Shown piece by piece: positions 8,214-16,541 of a stretch of 64,000 bases of DNA (position 1 is its first letter; each line of letters starts with the position of its first letter). Under the pieces are notes generated by a model. It did no database searches. It worked only from the letters and a program-made list of their open reading frames with translations, and was not told where the DNA came from. This DNA is from Natrinema sp. CBA1119 (GTDB taxonomy: Archaea; Halobacteriota; Halobacteria; Halobacteriales; Natrialbaceae), in assembly GCF_002572525.1 (NCBI RefSeq), contig NZ_PDBS01000001.1, positions 2,976,001 through 3,040,000 of the forward strand, read 5' to 3'. The position numbers and the translations under genes are program-made.

Positions 8214-8321
8214 GGGCCTTACCGGATTTGAACCAGTGACCACTCGGTATCCCACACGCCCTCACTCGGTGTCAGACTGTGTTATGAGCCGAGAGCTCTC
8301 ACCAGACTAAGCTAAAGGCCC
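8214..8321 (-). tRNA. tRNA with CAU anticodon, 34-nt intron (elongator Met or Ile2)
   Basis: The minus-strand sequence folds as a tRNA: acceptor GGGCCTT/AAGGCCC, D arm GCTT...GAGC, anticodon stem CTCGG/CCGAG with loop CTCATAA (anticodon CAT), T arm ACTGG-TTCAAAT-CCGGT. Between the loop and the 3' anticodon strand lie 34 extra bases (CACAGTCTGAC...GGGATA), the usual place of archaeal introns (after position 37). Mature length is about 74 nt without CCA. Haloarchaeal elongator tRNA-Met is known to carry an intron, which favours Met, but the GGGCC acceptor would also suit Ile2. The gene lies in the mobile half of the window. Confidence 0.85.
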
Positions 8322-8384
8322 TGGTACAGAGAGGAAGAGAAATAAGCTCCATAGCTTTTCCTATCTTTCTGCGAGGAGAGAATC

Positions 8385-8736
8385 CCTCCGTTTACGGCGG
8401 GAGTGAATCCGACAACACCTATACGAATCGCGTTTGACGCAAATATGGATATTTAAGTAGCATCGTGCCGTGGTATTATGTACACCGAGGCGATTCGTCG
8501 CCACCCAAATGCACAATATCGGGACTCCGAGACCCAGAACGTTCGAGACACCCTCTTGAACTGCTGTGGTGTCTCGGTCAAGATAACTCCGAGTCCCCCT
8601 ACCGGGGATAGGAGAACGGTGGTGTGGCCCCGCCATCGGCCCGTCATGCCGACCGGGTTACAAACCAGAAAATATCCCAAATCAGCGGTGCGGTGCCGTG
8701 GGAAGCCTCGCCGTTTACGGCGAGGAGGAGGTCACA
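8385..8736 (+). repeat. TnpB-type end pair without tnpB (MITE-like)
   Basis: Two hairpin ends flank about 280 bp: GAATCCCTCCGTTTACGGCG at 8391-8410 and GAAGCCTCGCCGTTTACGGC at 8702-8721 followed by GAGGAGGAGGTCAC. Both look like tnpB right-end/omegaRNA terminal hairpins. The DNA between has a frame from ATG 8478 with no recognisable product. It may be an internally deleted IS200/IS605 derivative. Nothing else is seen in the 8322-8782 gap. Confidence 0.45.
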
Positions 8737-8782
8737 CTCCGGTAGACGGCCCAATATACTAAGATATATTATATGAAATCGG

Positions 8783-9133
8783 TCATGCATCGAGGTGACC
8801 AACAGCCTCCGAAACGAGTGTGAATCCAAGCGTTTGAAAATCGCCGTCGAACGCAGAGATATACTCGATATCTCGCTTATCAGCTCGTTCAGAAACGTTA
8901 GATTCGCCAGAGGAACCGGGTTCAAACTCCCAGAACGGATTATCCGGATCAACCCCTCGCACAGGATCGTGTTCGTCCACGGTCCACCATACGAACCTGC
9001 CCGCTGTTTTCCGGCTGGCGATGCGTCCCTGTTCCTCCAAGCCACGGATCTTCCAGCGGGCCGGTTCCCGAGAACAATCAAGCGTCTCAGCTACATTCCC
9101 AGAGATGTGATCACTGGACCCTCGACAGCACAC
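8783..9133 (-). pseudogene. Fused remnant: winged-helix N-part and PIN-like C-part
   Basis: The frame carries a winged-helix segment (ISGNVAETLDCSREPARWKI, then LEEQGRIASRKTAGRFVWW) typical of small haloarchaeal HTH proteins found beside PIN toxins. After NPFWEFEPGSSGES it passes into EYISAFDGDFQTLGFTLVSE, which looks like the end of a PIN (VapC-type) domain. The PIN catalytic start is missing. In-frame codons upstream (TETVTCDDVLGV) fit the usual N-terminus of the HTH family but hit a TGA. I read this as a deletion that fused the antitoxin-like gene to the tail of its toxin. Confidence 0.45.
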
Positions 9134-9264
9134 ACCGAGAACATCGTCACATGTGACGGTCTCGGTATATCATCCAGTATCGCCGCGTTTGGAGAGGGTA
9201 GGAGGCTATCTGGATATCAAAGAATTGGATTATTTTTCAACTGCGTCGCTGTCCCTCGACGGGG

Positions 9265-10413
9265 TCAGCGGTCCGTCGACGCCTGTAGTTCCTGCAACCG
9301 TGTTACTGGCTCTACCCCAGCGAAGAGGACGACTGCAAAGACGGTGTCACGGTCCGGTTGCGGCGCGTCACCGGCGAGAATCATCGGTGATTCAATCGTG
9401 GCCTCGAGTTCAGTTCGTCCATCTGCAATCGCTTGACGGTTGAGCCACGCCGGCGGCCCACCAACGATTAGAAGTGCCTCTGTGGCGTTCGCCCGGTCAC
9501 ACTCAAGCGTGAGTGTGCGGTGGATCGCTTTCTGGATGACTGTTGTCATGGCACTGATCGCAGTCGTTGTTTCGACGGCTGTGTCAGACGAGAAGAGTCC
9601 AAGCCCGAACCGTGAGCCAGAAGCTGTGTTAATCGCTTGTTCGCCGTAGCCGAGTGTCGCGATTCCGGTTGTCTCTCCCAGAATCCGGTGGATGTCACTT
9701 GCATCGATGACTGTTTCGGCGCTCTGGTCGGGGGCAGTATCTCCAGCGCCGAAGAGGGCAAGTATTCGTGTTGAAAGCGTTTGGTTGAGACGTGTATACG
9801 CGTCGGGGATGGTGTCGGTAGACTGCAACCAGCGTTCGTTATCGAAACAGATGATCGCATCTGCATGGCCGTCAAGCTGCTCGAGCGTACGTGCTGTGTT
9901 CTTCTCTGCAAGTGGTCGGCTCGTGGAATCGGCAGTCGCTGCCTTGTTTGTGGGCGGCTCACTCACGTGATCGTTCTCTGTATTGTCTGTAGGTGAGAGT
10001 TCCCGCTTTGCGGGCAACGTTGCAAGAACATAGACTGGTTTCTCATATAGCCGTTGTAGATTCTTCACGACTGCAGGTACGGTGCCGCCACCCGTTGCGC
10101 CGCCGAGTCCGACGATTACGAGGAACGCATCGGCTACCGTTGGGTGGCCATCATCTAGTTGATGGCTGAGTTCGTCGACATGGCGCCCTCCGACTTCGAA
10201 TCCGGCCTGTAGATCGCCGTGCAGTCCACCGGTCGCAGTTCCACCGTATTGATGCCGAGTCATCCGCGGGTGAGGAGTGAGGTTCTGGAGACTCTCAGGA
10301 TCAGTATCGAACGCAAACGTGTCGCCAACAAACGAGTCCTGTGGGACGGTGGCACTGATTGTCTGCGCGATACGGCACCCTGCGCCACCGATACCGATCA
10401 ACTCAATTTTCAT
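9265..10413 (-). CDS. Divergent CetZ/FtsZ-superfamily GTPase
   Basis: A 382-aa second tubulin-superfamily protein. It starts MKIELIGIGGAGCRIAQ; the GTP-binding loop is GLGGATGGGT (102-111) instead of GGGTGSG, and T7 reads ETVIDASDIHRIL with Asp240 where CetZ1 has Glu218. Compared with the CetZ at 1166-2326 it has a polar insertion of about 35 residues (138-172, Thr/Glu/Asn-rich) after LATLPAKREL, and lacks the long C-terminal tail. It belongs to the CetZ-like branch but is clearly divergent. A small coiled-coil gene lies 27 nt upstream on the same strand, probably in one operon. Confidence 0.85.
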   Translation of the reverse strand: MKIELIGIGGAGCRIAQTISATVPQDSFVGDTFAFDTDPESLQNLTPHPRMTRHQYGGTATGGLHGDLQAGFEVGGRHVDELSHQLDDGHPTVADAFLVIVGLGGATGGGTVPAVVKNLQRLYEKPVYVLATLPAKRELSPTDNTENDHVSEPPTNKAATADSTSRPLAEKNTARTLEQLDGHADAIICFDNERWLQSTDTIPDAYTRLNQTLSTRILALFGAGDTAPDQSAETVIDASDIHRILGETTGIATLGYGEQAINTASGSRFGLGLFSSDTAVETTTAISAMTTVIQKAIHRTLTLECDRANATEALLIVGGPPAWLNRQAIADGRTELEATIESPMILAGDAPQPDRDTVFAVVLFAGVEPVTRLQELQASTDR

Positions 10414-10440
10414 AGAAAATTCTGATCACACTACTCTCTG

Positions 10441-10734
10441 CTATTTATCTGATGACCGGTCAAACGAGTCTTCATCCGTCGATTCCGGATGGGAATCGAT
10501 CTCCTTCTGAATCTCTAGGAGTGAATGCTGCAGCGCCCAGAGATCGGTCAGTACCATATCGACGACTTCCACTAGTGCTGCTGAGTTCGTCTGTCGTGAG
10601 AGGTCCCACAGCGTTTGCTCCACCTCCTCGAGCTGCGTATCGGCTGTCTCGAGAGAGTTCACAGAATCTCGATCGATCCTGTCGAGGCCATCTTGTTCAG
10701 ACTCATCGCGGTGTGGGTCCGTCATTACTGTCAC
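10441..10734 (-). CDS. Small acidic coiled-coil protein upstream of divergent cetZ
   Basis: A 97-aa protein, strongly acidic at both ends, with a central helical region (LETADTQLEEVEQTLWDLSR and ALVEVVDMVLTDLWALQHSL) whose heptad-like hydrophobics suggest a coiled coil. No signal or membrane segment. It ends 27 nt before the divergent cetZ and shares its direction, so co-transcription is likely and a partner or regulator role for that CetZ is a reasonable guess. No family recognised. ATGs at 10734 and 10725 are both possible starts. Confidence 0.65.
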   Translation of the reverse strand: MTVMTDPHRDESEQDGLDRIDRDSVNSLETADTQLEEVEQTLWDLSRQTNSAALVEVVDMVLTDLWALQHSLLEIQKEIDSHPESTDEDSFDRSSDK

Positions 10735-10845
10735 CTCGATAGTATTTTCGGCAAGTCTCTAGGAGCGACAAGCTTTCCCCCATCATGGTCTGAATGTCAC
10801 CTTCAGAAAGTATTAATCTGCTGGTGTCAGCAACACCTCACCTCA

Positions 10846-10885
10846 CTTGACATCCTCCGGCTGAAGACGGAGGAATCCCGACCGC
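10846..10885 (-). repeat. Orphan TnpB-element right end (minus orientation)
   Basis: Read on the minus strand: CGGTCGGGATTCCTCCGTCT then TCAGCCGGAGGATGTCAAG. It is nearly the same as the right end behind the tnpB at 43.4-44.7 kb (CGGTCGGGAATCCTCGCGCT). No tnpB is attached. Confidence 0.6.
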
Positions 10886-10970
10886 ATTTGGGATATTACG
10901 GTTTGGAGTCTACCACCGGTGCTGTTTCGTTAAGCATGAAAAGTGAGGCGGTACGATTTTGTGGTGCTCT

Positions 10971-11606
10971 ATGCCAAAAATCCGCCGCCTCAGTGGAGAT
11001 AGCGACTGGATCGATTTGAGTTTTGTGGAGCGAGAGCGGACACCGCGTCAGCTCATGGAGCTCGGTATTCGACTCCATCTTGCTGGTCTATCGCTTTCGA
11101 ATACCGTTCGAGAATTAGAGAAGTTCGGTGTCGAACGGAGTCGCAAGGCAGTCCACGATTGGGTCCACAAGTGCAATCTACAGCCAGCGGATGACGAGAA
11201 GCCGAATCACGTCGCACTTGACGAGACAGTGATTCAACTCGACGAACATCGGTATTGGCTGTACACTGCTGTCGATCCAGAAACGAACAAAATTCTCCAT
11301 ATACGGCTGTATTCAACGACTACGACCGCGTTGACAGAATGGTTCCTGCAGGAACTCACTGAGAAACACGATCTCGGCGATGCCGTGTTTCTCGTCGATG
11401 GAGCAAAACATCTCCAAACTGCACTCCGTCGAGCTGGGCTCCGATTTCGATACGAAAAACATGGAAATCGGAACGCTGTTGAGCGTATATTTCGTGAGAT
11501 AAAACGACGTACCTCTTCGTTTTCAAACTATTTCAGCCACGCAAAACCATCAACAGCAGAGTCGTGGCTCCAAGCCTTCGCCGTCTGGCACAATGCTACA
11601 AACTAA
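10971..11606 (+). CDS. IS6-family transposase (complete)
   Basis: A 211-aa transposase starting MPKIRRLSGDSDWIDLSFVE; a frame extension of four codons is not needed. It has an N-terminal HTH (NTVRELEKFGVERSRKAVHDW), then the compact IS6 DDE core: HVALDETVIQLDEHRYWLY (D1), DAVFLVDGAKHLQTAL (D2) and RNAVERIFREIKRRT (E). All three acidic residues are present. The IS ends are unclear; GGTGCTGTTTCGTTAAG near 10918 and GTTAACAACGAGCAGG near 11635 are weak inverted-repeat candidates. The insertion removed the 5' half of the DUF5305 gene that follows. Confidence 0.88.
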   Translation: MPKIRRLSGDSDWIDLSFVERERTPRQLMELGIRLHLAGLSLSNTVRELEKFGVERSRKAVHDWVHKCNLQPADDEKPNHVALDETVIQLDEHRYWLYTAVDPETNKILHIRLYSTTTTALTEWFLQELTEKHDLGDAVFLVDGAKHLQTALRRAGLRFRYEKHGNRNAVERIFREIKRRTSSFSNYFSHAKPSTAESWLQAFAVWHNATN

Positions 11607-11653
11607 ACACGACCATCGATACGGAGGGAACGGTTAACAACGAGCAGGTTGAC

Positions 11654-12193
11654 ATGTCCGAGAAACAGGATCTGTCCATATCGATTGACTCCGCGTTGTA
11701 CCGTGTCACGACACCGTCTGAACAGACAACACAGTACGGAGAGCAAACCAACTCAGTGACAGCAGTGTCCTCGACGCCAGCACCGTACCGTGTTGGCGGG
11801 CCACTCGCACTACTGATCGCTGTTGGTGGGCTGGGCAGCCTCGGATTCCTGCAATCGTCTGGGTGCTTGTCGTTGTCTGATTCAGAACTGATGTGGCTGG
11901 CGTTTCATGATGATAGGGAGGACTTCGACGACTGGATAACGACGATTAGGCTGCCAGACGAGGCATTCGACCGGCCGCGTGCAGAAGCTGATTCGCTCGC
12001 CAGTCTTGTCGACCTTGCAATCGACACGGACAACAGTGTCATCGAGGACCCGGATGAAGACGGGTACTACGTTATTCACGACGAGTATCTGTACACGTAC
12101 GTTCCGCCCGCAGCCGACAACGACTCACAAGACAGCGAGGCATCGTCAGAGACTGACGCAGTCGCGACAGTTACTGGATCGGACGGCGAATAG
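11654..12193 (+). pseudogene. DUF5305-type membrane protein, 5'-truncated by IS6 insertion
   Basis: The remaining 180 codons match the back half of the DUF5305 protein at 18750-19772: end of the extracytoplasmic domain, one TM helix (GPLALLIAVGGLGSLGFL), then a cytoplasmic domain with ASLVDLAIDTDNSVIEDPDE, which parallels GDLVDVAIDTNKRVIYDPDI in the intact copy. The signal segment and first 200 or so residues are missing because the IS6 transposase gene ends just upstream. A start at ATG 11654 is available but would give a protein without its export signal. It indicates that a second export module of the same kind once stood here. Confidence 0.6.
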
Positions 12194-12412
12194 CCGCTAT
12201 CCTCAGTTCCACTTGTACGAGACTGACACACGAGAAAATAGCAGTAGTTGGTAAACCGTCTCGAGGTCGAGCCCACGATGATTCTGTCTTCCTGCAAGTT
12301 TGCTTGATGGAACCATGACCGGCGATCGCAACGATAACAGGGGAATAGTGAGAACAACATCGGAGCACCGACAAACGCTGGGTTTACGGCCCAGCCAACG
12401 AGTTCTAACCTC

Positions 12413-12562
12413 ATGCCACAGTGCCAGAACTGCGGGGAGCATATTACGAGCGACTTCATCCGTGTCTTTGGAATCAACGGTGAGGCCCACAGTTGCCCGG
12501 CGTGTTCAACCTACTCCAACCTGAAAGACGGCGCAGGGACTCAGGACACCACCGATCCATAA
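12413..12562 (+). CDS. Small zinc-ribbon protein, DUF7563-like
   Basis: A 49-aa protein: MPQCQNCGEHITSDFIRVFG, then EAHSCPACSTYSNLKDGAGT. Two CxxC pairs spaced about 20 residues apart make one zinc ribbon. Size and pattern (CQNCG near the start, then an F-x-R-V-F stretch, then CP-x-C) fit the short haloarchaeal DUF7563 family, whose role is unknown. ATG follows a stop-rich spacer; the gene is free-standing. Confidence 0.65.
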   Translation: MPQCQNCGEHITSDFIRVFGINGEAHSCPACSTYSNLKDGAGTQDTTDP

Positions 12563-12572
12563 ACTCCTTGCT

Positions 12573-12698
12573 CTACCCCTCTGTCTCCTCGTTCAACCGT
12601 GTTCTCACCTGTTCCTGAAATACGTTGAACCGGGTCTCAAGCTCGTTGAGTTGCTGCTTTAGTTCTCTGATTTCTCCAATCAGTTCCTTTCTACTCAT
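12573..12698 (-). CDS. Micro-protein with coiled coil
   Basis: A 41-aa frame: MSRKELIGEIRELKQQLNEL followed by ETRFNVFQEQVRTRLNEETE. Heptad-spaced Leu/Ile residues over most of its length indicate a coiled-coil dimer. It runs convergently with the zinc-ribbon gene, ending 10 nt from its stop. An AT/GT-rich tract lies upstream. The function is unknown and its reality rests on the regular heptads alone. Confidence 0.4.
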   Translation of the reverse strand: MSRKELIGEIRELKQQLNELETRFNVFQEQVRTRLNEETEG

Positions 12699-12906
12699 AC
12701 ACACATACGCCTCTCTTTCCACGTCCAAATCCGACAGAGCTGCCTCACCATTCTCTGTCAGACTCCCCTTTTTTGGAGAGCGAAACGTCCGTTTCTGGCC
12801 TTCTATGGGACGAGTTGTATAGCCGTCAGGCCGTTCGACTCCGATAAGGCCTAGCTCTTCTATAGTTACCGTTAGAGCTTTTCACTCGGATATTATTGCT
12901 AGGTGT

Positions 12907-13139
12907 AGTGGATTATCTCGACGAGATATCTGTCGAGGAATTACAGCCGGAACGTTCCACGGATTGAACGAGACACTGGATACGAACAGGCAGCAGATCT
13001 CCTCGAAAACGGGTATTCAGAACTGCCGGACACCGACAAGTTGGGAAAACAGACCGTGGAAGACCGGACAAACCATTTGATCGAAGAACGTAGAGACACG
13101 GAAACATACTGGGATGGGGAAGAGGAAAGCCTGAGATAA
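12907..13139 (+). pseudogene. Remnant beginning with a transposase-associated HTH sequence
   Basis: One frame gives VVDYLDEISVEELQ, the usual start of haloarchaeal IS630-type orfA/HTH proteins, then a stop at 12968. The +1 frame continues RIERDTGYEQAADLLENG and runs to a TAA at 13139. I see a scrambled remnant rather than a gene. The rest of 12699-13340 is AT-rich with no other gene and contains the promoter region of the histidine kinase. Confidence 0.35.
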
Positions 13140-13340
13140 CATCAAATACAGTCCTAACCCAAACACCCCTCCCTCTTATTTTCATCTTTTATAAGAACTA
13201 TGAGGCACATTTTATCAAATATATTATTGTTTTTGTTGAAATCGTCGCATACGAGGACCTAAGGCGGTTGGTTTCACCGGGAGTTAGATCACTAGATATA
13301 AGCCAGTACCTTCTAAACTAGGATATGAGATTTAGCGGGA

Positions 13341-14888
13341 ATGACATCCCATCCTAACACTAGTTCCTCTTACCCCGTCCTCTTCATGTGGTTTGCGGTG
13401 TTCTCCATAACTATCGCACATGGCTTTCGGTTACTGTTTTTCACGAGCAAGTCTACTGCCTCCGTTCTCTTCCGTGACATAGGCCCGTTCATCCTAAGCC
13501 TGGTCGTTCTAGCAGGTATCTACTGGTTATACAAACAACGTCTTCAAAAAGGGTTTCAGTTAAGGGTCTTAGCCTGGTTTCTCGCCGGGTTGAGCATTAT
13601 GAGTGTCATCGGTTTACTAATTGGTATCTCGGAGGGTTCCGACACTGCATTTACTGCACTTTCGCCAACATTGATTTTGAACAGTGCAACGACCGGTGCA
13701 GGAATCGGCTTCATCATAGGCGTGTATGACCTTCGGGGGAAACGGCGAGATTCTGCACTGCTGTTACTGCACAACGTAACTCAAGAACTCCTAGAGGCAG
13801 ATTCCAAGAAGAAGGCTTGTCTGATATCTGTTGACGCCGCCCATTCAATTATACAACTCCCACTCGCCGGTATTTGGCTGGAAAAGAATGGTCGCTTGGA
13901 ACCTGTTGCGGTATCTAACATCGCCGACAACGTTTTCGGTGAACTGCCCACTCTGGAACAGGGAGACAGTTTGGCGTGGGAAGTTTTTGAGGTACAGCAA
14001 CCGAAAACGTTTAACGATCTATCTAACAACCCTCATACGCATAATTCCGAGACAGAAATCAAATCTGAATACATCGTTCCGATAGGAAAACATGGAGTGA
14101 TGATCAGCGGATCGTTTTCTGACAGACAGTTCAGTTCATTGGAGAGAGAGCTTGCGAAGCTTTTAGCCGTGCACACGGAGCTTGTATTAGACAGGATTGA
14201 ACGGACAGTGAACTTGGAGAGACGGGAGAAAGAACTGGAAAAACAGAACAACAAGTTGGACCGGTTCGCAAGTCTTGTCTCCCATGACCTTCGAAATCCC
14301 ATTAACGTTATAGACGGCTACCTAGATATCGCCCGGGAAACCAATGCAGAGGAAGATTTCGATGAAATCCAAGCCGCAGTCGACCGTATGGATACACTCG
14401 TAACCGACCTACTTGCTCTCTCCCAGAGCGGTGATTCAATCCAGGACACCGGCCCGGTAAGCCTGAAGGCCGTAGCTGAGAACGCGTCCAACAATGTTCA
14501 GTTAGAGGGAATAGCCGTTATAATTGATCAAGATCCGGTGATGGTGATAGGCGATGACTCCCGTCTGAAACAGCTGTTCGAGAATCTGTTCAAGAATACT
14601 GTCGAACATGCAGAAACAGCTGATATGATCCGGGTGGATTTTCTGGAGAACGGCTTTACTGTCGAGGACAACGGTGAAGGAATACCTGTAGCTGAGCAAG
14701 ACTCTATTTTCGAGTACGGCTACACCAACTCTAAGAACGGCACCGGACTAGGCTTGGCGATTGTCCGTGAAGTCGTAGACGGCCACGGATGGGATATCTC
14801 AGTGACGAACAGCAGTGGATCCGGTGCACGGTTCGAAGTACGGATACCGGAAGACGATATAATCGAAGGAAGACCGATAAAAGAATAA
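13341..14888 (+). CDS. Membrane sensor histidine kinase (GAF-HisKA-HATPase)
   Basis: A 515-aa kinase. Residues 1-140 hold four hydrophobic segments (about 12-32, 48-66, 77-98, 110-130), a 4TM sensor input of the kind common in haloarchaeal kinases. A GAF-like domain follows (about 150-280), then HisKA with SHDLRNPI (His315) and HATPase_c with N box (LFENLFKNTVEHA), G1 VEDNGEGIP and G2 GTGLGLAIV. No receiver domain is fused and no response regulator gene follows, so the partner is elsewhere or is one of the HalOD1/DUF7504 proteins nearby. It opens the cassette that ends with the SipW/DUF1102 genes. Confidence 0.9.
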   Translation: MTSHPNTSSSYPVLFMWFAVFSITIAHGFRLLFFTSKSTASVLFRDIGPFILSLVVLAGIYWLYKQRLQKGFQLRVLAWFLAGLSIMSVIGLLIGISEGSDTAFTALSPTLILNSATTGAGIGFIIGVYDLRGKRRDSALLLLHNVTQELLEADSKKKACLISVDAAHSIIQLPLAGIWLEKNGRLEPVAVSNIADNVFGELPTLEQGDSLAWEVFEVQQPKTFNDLSNNPHTHNSETEIKSEYIVPIGKHGVMISGSFSDRQFSSLERELAKLLAVHTELVLDRIERTVNLERREKELEKQNNKLDRFASLVSHDLRNPINVIDGYLDIARETNAEEDFDEIQAAVDRMDTLVTDLLALSQSGDSIQDTGPVSLKAVAENASNNVQLEGIAVIIDQDPVMVIGDDSRLKQLFENLFKNTVEHAETADMIRVDFLENGFTVEDNGEGIPVAEQDSIFEYGYTNSKNGTGLGLAIVREVVDGHGWDISVTNSSGSGARFEVRIPEDDIIEGRPIKE

Positions 14889-14970
14889 GTCTGATCTTAT
14901 ATTTCATATCCAAGTATTAATCAAATGAAACAGGGAGCCTGAATGCGTATTTGTAGATCACGTTCCCCTG

Positions 14971-15378
14971 TTGTGGATGGTGTTACAAATGGTTAATGTC
15001 AACCGGACTATACGGTATGTCGACTCTCCGTTGAACACTGTGGATCCGGTGTTAGGCGGCGAACTCGGAGACATCCAAGTGAGAACCGCGCCACTGTGGG
15101 TGAAGCTTGAATACAAGGCCGAAGAACACGGCATCGTCGTAGACCGCAAGAGCGAGCGAGACACGTCAAAGACGTGTTCGTGCTGTGGGCGGAAGCGTGA
15201 CGCGAATGCGGCGTGGAACATTCTTTCTCGCGGCCTCAAAGATATAGGAGTGGGGCACTCCGAATCAACGCCTGTGGAGACTACACTCCCTGTGGATATA
15301 CCCGTATCTGCAAAGCTCGTCGTTGAAACAGGAAGCCCGACCCTCACGGAGCGAACGGCGTCAGCCGTGAGCGAGTAG
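14971..15378 (+). pseudogene. tnpB remnant with collapsed zinc finger
   Basis: The frame includes the TnpB C-terminal signature SERDTSKTCSCCGRKRD but then jumps straight to ANAAWNILSRGL, the helix after the RuvC-III Asp. The second Cys pair and the Asp of the usual N/H-A-D-x-N-A-A stretch are lost, a deletion of about 25 codons compared with the tnpB at 43.4 kb. RuvC-I and RuvC-II are absent. It is followed by an element right end (15329-15393). Non-functional as a nuclease. Confidence 0.7.
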
Positions 15379-15393
15379 GGTAGGGTAGTTCAC
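15329..15393 (-). repeat. TnpB-element right end / omegaRNA region
   Basis: The sequence overlaps the last codons of the tnpB remnant and ends GGGTAGGGTAGTTCAC. Its reverse complement (GTGAACTACCCTACCCTACT ... GGGCTTCCT) is the reference for the orphan scars at 2541, 3023 and 22675. The inner part forms the palindrome CTCACGGAGCGAACGGCGTC-AGCCGTGAGCGAG. Confidence 0.6.
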
Positions 15394-15518
15394 CAACGCT
15401 CACGCGGAAACTGCTGGTCAGTGGCTCAGATCGTTCGCCTTCGCATGGAATCAGCTTATCTGAACACGATAGTTCTGGGGCGGTGAAGTTTTATGCGTAC
15501 AGGCTAGTTCTTGGGTGT

Positions 15519-16391
15519 ATGGGAGAGGACGAGAACGATGAGTCATCTCTATCCGAAGACTCTGAAGAAGAATCCTCATCACCCCTCTCTGAACTCGCGG
15601 ACCAGGTCACAAAAAGATCAAAGAACAGTTTGTTGGGCCCGGACAATAGTTCGAAACCACTGTCAGACCTAGCGGAGTCGGTACAGGAGCAACAGGGTTC
15701 AAGGGAAGATTTTGAGACGTTAGAAGATTCATCCGAGTGGGACCTCATCGACCAGTCTGCAGATTCGTCTAAACCCCGTGAAGCTGCTGACCCGAAGACC
15801 GAGGCGATACTCGAGTTAGTCGGTGATGCATCAAATGTTTTGGTCGTCGGACCTACGGACTGCGCCGCCGAACAAAGCCTTTGTTCAAGGATGATGGCTT
15901 CCCAAGCGAACACTGCGGTTAACCTACTGCTGGTAACGGTCAAACAGACACCAAGCGAACAGTTATCCATCCTCCAAAATTACCTGACGAATCCGGTCTC
16001 AAACACAGTCGTTATCGATCCCCAGACATACAGCACAAACAGATCCTCAAGTAACTACGATGGACCCGTCGATATCAAACCGGTTCCCAGTGCTACTGAC
16101 TTGCGCCGTATCGGGATCTTGATCAGTAAAGTACTCGTGAACTGGGAAGAAAATGATTCCCAGACAGTCATGTGTATACATTCGCTTTCCGACCTGATCG
16201 AGTTGGTGGATGATAATCAGCTAGTGTTCCGGTTCCTCCATGTCCTTCAGGGCCGTGTCGAGTCAGCGAAAGTGAGATCACATTACCATTTTGACCCTGA
16301 TCGTCACAACGAACAGGAAGTCAAAATGTTTTCATCGTTGTTTGATACAATTCTGACGTTTGATGAGGGCGGAAAGATCACGATGGAATAG
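15519..16391 (+). CDS. DUF7504-family (KaiC/RecA-like fold, no P-loop) protein
   Basis: A 290-aa protein with an acidic Ser/Glu-rich N-terminus (1-95) and a domain from about 105 on: ILELVGDASNVLVVGPTDC, then VVIDPQ, SATDLRRIGILISKVL, QTVMCIHSLSDLIELVDD and FRFLHVLQGRVESAKVRSHY, ending in YHFDPDRHNEQEVKMFSSLF. These landmarks match haloarchaeal DUF7504, a RecA/KaiC-like fold that lacks a Walker A motif and is often found near signalling genes. I chose ATG 15519 because the acidic N-terminus starts there; the frame opens 12 codons earlier. A second member lies at 28382-28939. Confidence 0.75.
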   Translation: MGEDENDESSLSEDSEEESSSPLSELADQVTKRSKNSLLGPDNSSKPLSDLAESVQEQQGSREDFETLEDSSEWDLIDQSADSSKPREAADPKTEAILELVGDASNVLVVGPTDCAAEQSLCSRMMASQANTAVNLLLVTVKQTPSEQLSILQNYLTNPVSNTVVIDPQTYSTNRSSSNYDGPVDIKPVPSATDLRRIGILISKVLVNWEENDSQTVMCIHSLSDLIELVDDNQLVFRFLHVLQGRVESAKVRSHYHFDPDRHNEQEVKMFSSLFDTILTFDEGGKITME

Positions 16392-16541
16392 CGAACCATA
16401 TTCATTTACTTGCAGATATATCTATAGGGACCAGCGCTTGCAGGACTCTTCTTCTCAAATATTCCAGAAACGGTGACTGATATCTGTTGTCTAATCAGAA
16501 CCGAAGCTACAAGGTGGTGATCCGTCAAAGATGACTCTAAC

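Noticed and set aside
8214-8321. tRNA as attachment site of an integrated element.
   Set aside because: No duplicated tRNA 3' end and no integrase gene were found in the window.
8478-8762. 94-codon plus frame between the two tnpB-type hairpins.
   Set aside because: It runs into the terminal hairpin and reads Arg/Pro-rich nonsense there; probably non-coding element DNA.
10918-11650. Exact boundaries of the first IS6-type element.
   Set aside because: Candidate terminal repeats match weakly and no 8-bp duplication was found, so only the transposase gene is reported.
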